Shown: piece after piece, positions 23,133 through 30,345 of the stretch
How the letters are laid out: each line of letters opens with the position of its first letter
Numbering within the stretch: the stretch's first letter is position 1
Assembly (NCBI GenBank): GCA_025964325.1
Contig: JAOPZA010000240.1
Location: forward strand, 1-42,608
Length of the DNA stretch: 42,608 nt
From: Conexibacter sp.
Lineage (GTDB): Bacteria > Actinomycetota > Thermoleophilia > Solirubrobacterales > Solirubrobacteraceae
Direction: 5' to 3'
The notes under the pieces: generated by a model
Databases searched by the model: none
What the model saw: the letters and a program-made list of their open reading frames with translations, nothing else
Told to the model about the DNA's origin: nothing
Program-made: the position numbers and the translations under genes

Positions 23133-23163
23133 CGCCCACTAGCGCTTCCGCCGATACGCCTCG
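23133..23163 (+). repeat. 31-bp direct repeat, copy 2 (contains the P11 dyad)
   Basis: Second copy of the repeat at 23032-23062. It lies upstream of the + strand acyl-CoA ligase, whereas copy 1 serves the minus-strand operon. A local duplication of one operator is the simplest origin. Confidence 0.7.
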
Positions 23164-23182
23164 CGGCCGACGCAACTACGAT
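23138..23182 (+). promoter_or_regulatory. regulon promoter P11 of the 23246 ligase gene
   Basis: The dyad ACTAGCGCTTCCGCCGAT (23138-23155) is followed after 21 bases by TACGAT (23177-23182), the strongest -10 of the set but one base closer than in the others. The predicted leader is about 55 nt and ends with a Shine-Dalgarno (AGGAGAG) before ATG 23246. Confidence 0.6.
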
Positions 23183-23245
23183 CGCGACGACGCCGCCGGC
23201 AGGCCCGGCGGCCCTCGGCCACGCCGACTGCAGGAGAGACGCCAG

Positions 23246-24985
23246 ATGCCCGTGCATGCCCGGCCGGATCGGACGACGCCGCCGAACATGACCTCCTACG
23301 AGGAGGCGCGCGCCAGCTACCGCCTGGAGCTGCCGGCGGACTTCAACCCGACCCGCGACGTGGTCGAGCGTTGGGGCGAGGAGGCGCCCGACGAGCTCGC
23401 GCTGCTCTCGCTCGGAGCGGCCGGCGAGACCGTCGCGGAGCAGAGCGCGGCGCAGCTCGCGGCCGACGCGCGGCGGATGGCGCGCGCACTGCTCGAGCTC
23501 GGCGTCGGACCCGGCGACCCGGTCTTCATCATGCTGCCACGCGTGCCGGCCTGGTACGCGGCGATGCTCGGCGCGATCCGCATCGGCGCGGTCGCGATGC
23601 CGGGAACGAACCAGCTGACCGCGCGCGACGTCTCCTACCGGATCCGCGCCGCCGGCGCGGTCGCGGCGATCACGGGCGAGGTCGGCGTCGCGAAGCTCGA
23701 CGCGATCGAGGAGCAGCTGCCGACGCTGCGCCACCGGATCGCCTGGGACGCGGGCGGGGCCGGCGCGGCGCGCGGCGACGGCGACAGAGCGGACGGCTGG
23801 CACGACCTCGACGCGCTGCTGGAGGCGGCCGGCGACGGCGACGTCTCGGCCGCGCGGTCTGCGCGGGAGGACCCGATGATCCTGTTCTTCACGAGTGGGA
23901 CGGTCAGCTATCCGAAGATGGTCGTCCAGCCGATGTCCTACGGCCTCGGCCACGTGGCGACCGCGCGCTTCTGGCACGACCTGCGGCCCGGCGACCGCCA
24001 TTGGACGGTGACCGACACGGGCTGGGCGAAGGCCGCCTGGGGCGGGCTCTTCGGCCAGTTCCACGAGCGCGCGACGGTCGTGCAGGTCGCGCTCGGCAAG
24101 CCCGACGCGGACATGATCCTGCGGCTCCTGAAAGACGCCCGGATCACCTCGTTCTGCGCGCCGCCGACGCTCTACCGCCTGCTGGTGCAGGCCGACCTCC
24201 CGGCCTACGACCTGTCCGGACTGCGGCACTGCACGAGCGCCGGCGAGCCGCTCAACCCGGAGGTGATCCGCGCCTGGCGCGAGGGCACCGGCGGCCTGAC
24301 CGTGTACGACGGCTACGGCCAGTCGGAGACGGCGGTGCTGGTCGCCAACTACCGCGCCGTCGAGGTCCGCCCCGGCTCGATGGGCAAGCCGGTGCCGGGC
24401 TGGACGGTCGACGTGCTCGACGAGGCCGGCGCTCCCGCCGAGAACGACGTCGTCGGCAGCATCGCGGTGCGCGTCGCGGAGGGTGCGGCGCCCGGCTACG
24501 AGCGCCCGGTCGGACTGTTCGACGGCTACCGCGACGACGACGCCGCGAACGAGCGCGCGTTCCGCGACGGCTGGTACTACACCGGCGACAAGGCGTGGCG
24601 CGACAGCGACGGATATCTCTGGTTCGAGGGCCGCGACGACGACGTGATCACGTCCTCGGCGTACCGCATCGGGCCGTTCGAGGTCGAGTCGGCGCTGATC
24701 GAGCATCCGGCCGTGATGGAGGCGGCGGTCGTCGGCAAGGACGACCCCGAGCGCACCCAGATCGTGACCGCGTTCGTGATCCTGACCGAGGGCCACGTCG
24801 CCGGTGACGAGCTCGCGGCCGAGCTGCAGCGCCACACCCGCGAGCTGACGGCCCCCTACAAGTACCCCCGCGAGATCCACTTCGTCGCCGAGCTGCCGAA
24901 GACCGTCAGCGGCAAGATCCGCCGCGGCGAGCTGCGCCAGCGACTCAAGGACGAGGCCGCGCGGTCGGTGCGGACGGCCGGCTGA
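23246..24985 (+). CDS. ACSM-type AMP-forming acyl-CoA synthetase
   Basis: 579 residues. Motifs ILFFTSGTVSYPKMV (P-loop), TVTDTGWAKAAWGGLFGQ, GYGQSETAVL, WYYTGDKAWRDSDGYLWF and C-terminal TVSGKIRRGEL (catalytic Lys) are those of the medium-chain/ACSM and benzoate-CoA ligase branch. It should activate a medium-chain or aromatic acid. ATG 23246 has a clear AGGAGAG site 8 nt upstream; an in-frame ATG (MTSYEEARASYRLEL) follows 42 nt later and is where many homologues begin. A hairpin overlaps its stop codon. Confidence 0.86.
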   Translation: MPVHARPDRTTPPNMTSYEEARASYRLELPADFNPTRDVVERWGEEAPDELALLSLGAAGETVAEQSAAQLAADARRMARALLELGVGPGDPVFIMLPRVPAWYAAMLGAIRIGAVAMPGTNQLTARDVSYRIRAAGAVAAITGEVGVAKLDAIEEQLPTLRHRIAWDAGGAGAARGDGDRADGWHDLDALLEAAGDGDVSAARSAREDPMILFFTSGTVSYPKMVVQPMSYGLGHVATARFWHDLRPGDRHWTVTDTGWAKAAWGGLFGQFHERATVVQVALGKPDADMILRLLKDARITSFCAPPTLYRLLVQADLPAYDLSGLRHCTSAGEPLNPEVIRAWREGTGGLTVYDGYGQSETAVLVANYRAVEVRPGSMGKPVPGWTVDVLDEAGAPAENDVVGSIAVRVAEGAAPGYERPVGLFDGYRDDDAANERAFRDGWYYTGDKAWRDSDGYLWFEGRDDDVITSSAYRIGPFEVESALIEHPAVMEAAVVGKDDPERTQIVTAFVILTEGHVAGDELAAELQRHTRELTAPYKYPREIHFVAELPKTVSGKIRRGELRQRLKDEAARSVRTAG

Positions 24986-24996
24986 CGGGCCGTCCG
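24971..24996 (+). terminator. hairpin over the stop codon of the ACSM-like gene
   Basis: CGGACGGCC and GGCCGTCCG form a 9-bp perfect stem with an 8-nt loop that includes the TGA at 24983-24985. There is no T-run. It may end the ligase transcript before the M14 peptidase gene. Confidence 0.4.
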
Positions 24997-25057
24997 CTGG
25001 ATTGAGCGACCGTCGGGGGCGCTCGGCATGCATGCGTGAGAACGCGAGTCGGGCAAG

Positions 25058-25966
25058 ATGGACGCCATGGGCGACGGCGAGACAGGCCGGCGAGCACTGC
25101 GCCCCGCCAACCAGCGCTGGCGCGCGAGCGCGGCCCTGGTCCTGCTCGGGCTGGTCGCGCTCGCGACCAGCGGGCTCGACCTCGATCACGACGATCGTGG
25201 GCAGCGCGCGGCGGCCACCCACCCGCTCCCCGCGCGCGCGGCGAGTGCACCTGCGCGCCGCCTCGTGGTGGTCGGGCGGTCGGTGCTCGGGCGGCCGATC
25301 CGGGCGACGGTCGTCGGCGACCCGGCGGCGCCGCGCCGCCTGCTGGCGGTCGGATGCATCCACGGCGACGAGCCGGCCGGCGAGGCGATCACGCGGCGCC
25401 TGCGCTCGGCGCGGCCACCGCGGGGCGTCGCGCTCTGGCTCGTCGACGCCTTCAACCCCGACGGCTGCGCGGCCGGCACGCGCCAGAACGCCCACGGCGT
25501 CGACCTGAACCGCAACTCGCCCTGGCGCTGGCGGCCGATCGATCCGCCGGGCGGCACCTACTACGCGGGGCCGCGGGCGCTGTCCGAGCCGGAGTCGCGC
25601 GCGCTCGTCGCGCTCGTCCGCCGCGTCCGGCCGACCGTGACGATCTGGTACCACCAGCACGCCGGCCTCGTCGACGACTCCGGCGGCGATCGCGTGCTCG
25701 AGCGCGGCTACGCGCGCCTCGTCGGCCTCCCCTTCCGCCACTACGGCGACCAGCCGGGCAGCATCACCGGCTGGCAGGACGCCACCTCGCGCGGCACGAC
25801 GGCGTTCGTGGTCGAGCTGCCCGCCGGCGCTCTCAGCGCGCGGGCGAGCGCCCGCCACGCGGCGGCCGTGCTCGCACTCGCGCGGCTCGGCCGGCCGTTG
25901 GCGCTGGCGCCGCCGCCCCGCGGCCGGCTCAGCGCCCCTGCCACACCGGCGGGCGCTTCTCCTTGA
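25058..25966 (+). CDS. exported or membrane-anchored M14 zinc carboxypeptidase
   Basis: 302 residues. An N-terminal hydrophobic segment (ASAALVLLGLVALATSG, about 23-39) suggests a signal peptide or anchor. The peptidase domain has the zinc motif HGDE (H102, E105), substrate-binding DLNRN (N151, R152), the third zinc His in WYHQH (about H199) and the catalytic Glu in FVVELPAG (about E253). It would trim peptides, perhaps murein peptides, outside the cell membrane. ATG 25058 is used; an ATG nine bases on is equally possible. The 3' end overlaps the convergent hydratase gene by 38 bp. It is not clearly part of the catabolic pathways. Confidence 0.82.
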   Translation: MDAMGDGETGRRALRPANQRWRASAALVLLGLVALATSGLDLDHDDRGQRAAATHPLPARAASAPARRLVVVGRSVLGRPIRATVVGDPAAPRRLLAVGCIHGDEPAGEAITRRLRSARPPRGVALWLVDAFNPDGCAAGTRQNAHGVDLNRNSPWRWRPIDPPGGTYYAGPRALSEPESRALVALVRRVRPTVTIWYHQHAGLVDDSGGDRVLERGYARLVGLPFRHYGDQPGSITGWQDATSRGTTAFVVELPAGALSARASARHAAAVLALARLGRPLALAPPPRGRLSAPATPAGASP

Positions 25967-26693
25967 ACGAGCGCGGACCCTCCTGCGCGTCCTCGCTCTG
26001 GTAGACGGACTCGTAGAGCGTGTCCGCGGCGTCGAGCGCGGCGCTCCAGCCGTGCTCGGCGGAGAGGTAGACGAGCGCCTTCGCCGCCCGCACCGACAGC
26101 GGCGCGTTGGCCGCGATCCCACGCGCCATCGCGAGCGCGGCGTCGCGCAGCTCGGCCGCCGGCACGACCTTGTTGACGAGCCCCAGCTCGTAGGCGCGCT
26201 GCGCGCTGATCGGCTCGGCCGTGACCATGATCTCCATCGCCGCCCGCGGTCCCACGAGCCACGGCAGCGGCGCCGCCCACGGCGAGCCGCGCCCGACTCT
26301 CGCCTCCGTGATCCCGAACTTCGCGTGGTCGGCGGCGATCACGAGGTCGGCCATCTGCGCGAGCAGGAAGCCGCCCGCGAAGGCGACGCCGTTGACGGCC
26401 GCGATGATCGGCTTGTCGATTCTGACGCTGCGCTGCAGGTAGGGCAGGAAGTCGGGCGGCGGGACGGTCATCGCGGCGCCCGCCATCTCCTTCAGGTCGC
26501 CGCCGGCGCAGAACGCCTTCTCGCCCGCGGCGGTCAGGATCAGCACCGCTGCGTCGGCGTCGTCGCGGAAGCGGCGGAAGCCGTCCCAGAGGCCGTCGCG
26601 CACCGCTCTGCTGAGCGCGTTGCGCGCCTCGGGACGGTCGATCGTCAGCCAGGCGACCTGGTCCGCGACCTCGTAGGTGACGACCTCGCTCAT
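25929..26693 (-). CDS. enoyl-CoA hydratase (AtuE/LiuC-like position)
   Basis: 254 residues of the crotonase family, with oxyanion blocks EKAFCAGGDLKEMAG and AAVNGVAFAGGFLLAQMADL and active-site loop FGITEARVGRGSPWAAPLPW. It begins MSEVVTYEVADQVAW and is the last gene of the AtuA-carboxylase operon, 49 bp after the carboxyltransferase. In leucine and acyclic terpene catabolism the hydratase acts on the 3-methylglutaconyl-CoA type product of the carboxylase, so the same role is inferred here. Confidence 0.85.
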   Translation of the reverse strand: MSEVVTYEVADQVAWLTIDRPEARNALSRAVRDGLWDGFRRFRDDADAAVLILTAAGEKAFCAGGDLKEMAGAAMTVPPPDFLPYLQRSVRIDKPIIAAVNGVAFAGGFLLAQMADLVIAADHAKFGITEARVGRGSPWAAPLPWLVGPRAAMEIMVTAEPISAQRAYELGLVNKVVPAAELRDAALAMARGIAANAPLSVRAAKALVYLSAEHGWSAALDAADTLYESVYQSEDAQEGPRSFKEKRPPVWQGR

Positions 26694-26742
26694 CGCGCGG
26701 CTCCTTTCTTCGGGTTCTGCACTGCTCGGATGGTCCGATCGG

Positions 26743-28344
26743 TCAGATCCGCAGCACGCCGCCGGGCGCGCGCACGATCGGCGCGTTCAGCACCGCCGAG
26801 AGCGACATGCCGAGCGTGTTGCGGGTGTCGGTCGGGTCGATCAGGCCGTCGTCGCGCAGGTCGGAGGTGAGGTAGTAGGAGTGGTAGGTCTGCGCGAAGT
26901 AGGCGGTCACCTCGGTGCGGATCCGCTCGGTCTCCTCCGGCGTCGGCGGCTCGCCGCGGCGCTGCATGCCGGCGACCCGCACCTGCGTCAGCACGTCGGC
27001 GGCCTGCTCGGGCCCCATGATCGAGGAGCGCGAGTTGGGCCAGGCGTAGACGAGCCGCGGATCCCACGTGCGACCGGCCATCGCGTAGTTGCCGGCACCC
27101 TGCGAGGCGTGGCAGAGGACCGAGATCTTCGGCACGGTCACGTTCGCCTGCACCATCAGCATCTTCGCCCCGTCCTTCGTGATGCCGTTGCGCTCGTACG
27201 CTCTGCCGACCATGAACCCGGTCACGTTGTGGAGGAACAGCAGCGGGATGCCGTCGCGGTCGCACAGCTGCATGAACGTGGTCGCCTTGTTCGCGGCCTC
27301 GCTGAAGATCACGCCGTTGTTGCCGAGGATCCCGACCTTGAAGCCCCAGATGTAGGCCCAGCCGGTCACCATCGTGTCGCCGTAGTGCGGCTTGAACTCC
27401 TGGAAGAGGCTGCCGTCGACGATCCGCGCGATCACCTCGCGCATCTCGAACTGTCTTCTGACGTCGTCGGGGATGATCCCGTAGAGCTCCTGCGGGTCGT
27501 GGAACGGCGGCTCCGGCTCGCGCCGGTCGCCGTTGTCGGCCTTCGGCCGCCGCGCCCACACGGCGACGACGTCGCGCGCCAGCGCGAGGGCCTCCGCCTC
27601 GGTGTCGACGGCGTAGTCGGCGACGCCGGAGACCGACGTGTGCATGTCAGCCCCGCCGAGCTCCTCGGTCGTGACGTCCTCGCCCGTCGCGGCTCTCACG
27701 AGCGGCGGCCCGGCGAGGAAGATCGCGCCCCGCTCGCGCACCATGATCGTCTGGTCGCAGAGCGTCGGCGTGTAGGCCGCGCCGGCGGTGCAGTAGCCGA
27801 AGACGACCGCGAGCTGCGGGATCCCGTCCGCGCTCAGCTGGCACTGCTGCTGGAAGATCTTCCCGGCGGTCGCGTAGATCTCGTCCTGCAGGTGGAGGTT
27901 CGCGCCGCCGCTGTCGAGCAGGTGGACGACCGGCAGCCGGTTCTCGCGCGCGACCTGCAGCGCGCGCACGATCTTGCGCGTCGTGATCGGATACCAGGCG
28001 CCGCCCTTCAACGAGCTGTCGTTCGCGATCACCATCACCTCGCGGCCGCTGACGACCCCGATGCCGGTCACGAGCAGCGCCTGCGGCGCCTCGCCGTCGT
28101 AGTGGCGGTTGGCGGCCAGCGACATCAGCTCGAGGAACGGCGCGCCCTTGTCCAGCAGCAGGTCGAGCCGCGCGTGGACGGTCAGCTTGTGCTGCTCGGC
28201 GAGCCGGTCGAGCGCGCGCTGGGGGCGCTCGTGACGCGCTCTGTGGAGCGTCTCGCGCAGCTCCTGCGCCAGCTCCAGGTTGCGCTCGCGGTAGGCGCGG
28301 TAGGTCGGCGAGGAGGTGTCGACGTGCGTCTCGAGTCGCTGCAT
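26743..28344 (-). CDS. acyl-CoA carboxylase, carboxyltransferase subunit (MCC/GCC beta-like)
   Basis: 533 residues. Motifs HLLDSGGANLHLQDEIYA, GIGVVSGREVMVIANDSSLKGG, LFLHNVTGFMVGRAYE and CHASQGAGNYAMAGRTWDPR belong to the beta chain of methylcrotonyl- and geranyl-CoA carboxylases. It moves CO2 from carboxybiotin to the gamma carbon of an enoyl-CoA. It starts with ATG 28344, 3 bp after the biotin-carrier stop. A typical MCC beta length is about 530-550. Substrate (methylcrotonyl-, geranyl- or other) not determined. Confidence 0.88.
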   Translation of the reverse strand: MQRLETHVDTSSPTYRAYRERNLELAQELRETLHRARHERPQRALDRLAEQHKLTVHARLDLLLDKGAPFLELMSLAANRHYDGEAPQALLVTGIGVVSGREVMVIANDSSLKGGAWYPITTRKIVRALQVARENRLPVVHLLDSGGANLHLQDEIYATAGKIFQQQCQLSADGIPQLAVVFGYCTAGAAYTPTLCDQTIMVRERGAIFLAGPPLVRAATGEDVTTEELGGADMHTSVSGVADYAVDTEAEALALARDVVAVWARRPKADNGDRREPEPPFHDPQELYGIIPDDVRRQFEMREVIARIVDGSLFQEFKPHYGDTMVTGWAYIWGFKVGILGNNGVIFSEAANKATTFMQLCDRDGIPLLFLHNVTGFMVGRAYERNGITKDGAKMLMVQANVTVPKISVLCHASQGAGNYAMAGRTWDPRLVYAWPNSRSSIMGPEQAADVLTQVRVAGMQRRGEPPTPEETERIRTEVTAYFAQTYHSYYLTSDLRDDGLIDPTDTRNTLGMSLSAVLNAPIVRAPGGVLRI

Positions 28345-28347
28345 CGA

Positions 28348-28857
28348 TCAGTCCTCGTCCTCGTCCGCGGGCAGGGGCACGAGCGAGACCAGGCGGGCCC
28401 CGCGATCGAACGTCTCGCCGACCTCGAGGAAGACCCGGTCGACGACCCCGTCGCGCACGGCCACGATCTCGTTCTGCATCTTCATGCTCTCGATCACGAC
28501 CAGTCCCTGGCCCTCGACGACGGCGTCGCCGGGCGCGACCGAGACGATGATCACGACGCCGGGCATCGGCGCGCTCGCGACGTCCTCCGACGGCCCGCCC
28601 GCGCGGGCGCGCTCGACCGGGTCGACGACTGTGGCGGTCCAGGCGCGCCCGAAGGCGTGGAGGTGGACGGCGTCGCCGTCGAGCACGATCCAGAGCGGCT
28701 CGACGCGGTCGGCGAGCGTCAGCTCGTAGGCATCGCCGACGCGGCGAAGGCTGCCGCGATGCTCGCGGCCGTCGATCGTGACGATCGCGCGGGCGTCGAG
28801 GCGGGTGACGTCGACGGCGTGCGCGCTGCCGCCCTCGAGCGTGATCTCGAAGCTCAT
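28348..28857 (-). CDS. biotin carboxyl carrier protein
   Basis: 169 residues. The C-terminal biotinyl domain has VIESMKMQNE with biotin-accepting Lys126. The N-terminal ~85 residues form a beta-rich region like the BT domain of methylcrotonyl-type carboxylases, which links the carrier to the core. It is a separate gene here whereas in many MCC alpha chains it is fused to the biotin carboxylase; it starts three bases after the biotin carboxylase stop. Confidence 0.88.
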   Translation of the reverse strand: MSFEITLEGGSAHAVDVTRLDARAIVTIDGREHRGSLRRVGDAYELTLADRVEPLWIVLDGDAVHLHAFGRAWTATVVDPVERARAGGPSEDVASAPMPGVVIIVSVAPGDAVVEGQGLVVIESMKMQNEIVAVRDGVVDRVFLEVGETFDRGARLVSLVPLPADEDED

Positions 28858-28860
28858 CGC

Positions 28861-30345
28861 TCAGGTCCTCCAGTCGCCGATCGCGGCGAGCGGATCGGGC
28901 ACCGCGAGGCGCTGGTCGAAGCGGCGGCTGGCGAGCGCGGCGGCGGCGAGCAGGACGTGCTCGGCCTCGTCGTCGTCGCCGACCGGCGGCGAGGCGAGCG
29001 CGTCGGCGTGCTCGTCGACGAAGCCGGTGTGCGTGTCGCCGGCCTGGAAGGCGGGCTGTGCGAGCACGCGCTCGAGGAAGGCGGTGTTCGTGATCGTGCC
29101 GAGCAGGACGGTGCGCCGCAACGCCCCGCGGGCGCGCGCGATCGCCTCCGGGCGCGTCGGCGCCCACGCGGCGAGCTTCGCCAGCATCGGATCGAACGAC
29201 GCGCTCACCTCCTGGCCCTCGACGACGCCGTGGTCGATCCGGATCCCCTCGCCGGAGGGGAAGCGGACGAGCGCGAGGCGCCCGGTCGCGGGGATGAAGC
29301 CGGCGTCGGCGTCCTCGGCGTAGACGCGGCACTCGATCGCGTGCCCGCTCAGCGTGATCTCGCCCTGGCCGTAGCCGAGCTCCTCGCCGCCGGCGATCCG
29401 GACCTGCTCGGCGACGATGTCGATGCCGGTCACGAGCTCGGTGACGGGGTGCTCGACCTGGAGACGGGTGTTCATCTCGAGGAAGAAGAAGTCGCCCTGC
29501 TCGTCGACGATCAGCTCGACGGTGCCGGCGGAGACGTAGCCGACGGCGCGCGCCAGCGCGACCGCCGTCTCCCCCATCCTCCGCCGCGTCTCCGCGTCGA
29601 CGAACGGCGAGGGCGACTCCTCGATCACCTTCTGGTAGCGCCGCTGGATCGAGCACTCGCGCTCGCCCAGATGGACGACCGTGCCGTGACCGTCGGCCAG
29701 CACCTGGACCTCGATGTGGCGCGGCCGCTCGATGTAGCGCTCGACGAAGACGCGTCCGTCGCCGAAGCTCGCGAGCGCCTCGCTCGAGGCGCGCTCGAAC
29801 GCCTCGCTCAGCGCCCCCGCGTCAGCCGCGATCCGCATGCCCTTGCCGCCGCCGCCGGCGCTCGCCTTCAGCAGCACGGGATAGCCGACGTCAGCCGCGA
29901 CCGTGGCCGCGTCCTGCGCGCTCGCGACGGCGCCGTCGGAGCCGGGCAGCGTCGGCACGCCCGCGGCTGCCGCCAGCCGCTTCGACTCGAGCTTGTCGCC
30001 CATCGACTCGATCGCCGCCGGCGGCGGTCCGATGAAGGTGATCCCGGCCGCTGCCAGCGCCCGCGCGAAGCCCGCGTTCTCCGACAGGAAGCCGAAGCCG
30101 GGATGGACCGCGTCCGCGCCGGTCGCCTGACAGGCGGCGACGATCGCCGCGACGTCGAGGTACGCGCCGACCGGCGTCGCGCCGAACAGCTCGACCGCCT
30201 GGTCGGCCTCGCGCACCGCCAGCCCGCCGGCGTCCTCGGTGTGGTAGACGGCGACGCTCGCGATGCCGAGGCGGCGCAGCGAGCGCATGATCCGCACCGC
30301 GATCTCGCCGCGATTCGCGACGAGCACCTTCGCGGGCAGGGTCAC
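28861..30345 (-). CDS. biotin carboxylase subunit
   Basis: 494 residues from GTG 30345 (VTLPAKVLVANRGEIAVRI), overlapping the AtuA-like stop by GTGA. ATP-grasp signatures: LLKASAGGGGKGMRI (ATP lid), VERYIERPRHIEVQVLADGHG, FFFLEMNTRLQVEHPVTE (catalytic loop). It carboxylates biotin on the carrier protein with ATP and bicarbonate. The protein ends after the biotin carboxylase C-domain and has no carrier domain, consistent with the next gene. Confidence 0.88.
   Translation of the reverse strand: MTLPAKVLVANRGEIAVRIMRSLRRLGIASVAVYHTEDAGGLAVREADQAVELFGATPVGAYLDVAAIVAACQATGADAVHPGFGFLSENAGFARALAAAGITFIGPPPAAIESMGDKLESKRLAAAAGVPTLPGSDGAVASAQDAATVAADVGYPVLLKASAGGGGKGMRIAADAGALSEAFERASSEALASFGDGRVFVERYIERPRHIEVQVLADGHGTVVHLGERECSIQRRYQKVIEESPSPFVDAETRRRMGETAVALARAVGYVSAGTVELIVDEQGDFFFLEMNTRLQVEHPVTELVTGIDIVAEQVRIAGGEELGYGQGEITLSGHAIECRVYAEDADAGFIPATGRLALVRFPSGEGIRIDHGVVEGQEVSASFDPMLAKLAAWAPTRPEAIARARGALRRTVLLGTITNTAFLERVLAQPAFQAGDTHTGFVDEHADALASPPVGDDDEAEHVLLAAAALASRRFDQRLAVPDPLAAIGDWRT

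Noticed and set aside
23012-26122. 1036-residue open frame on the minus strand
   Set aside because: Antisense to the ACSM-like ligase and M14 peptidase, which have full active sites.
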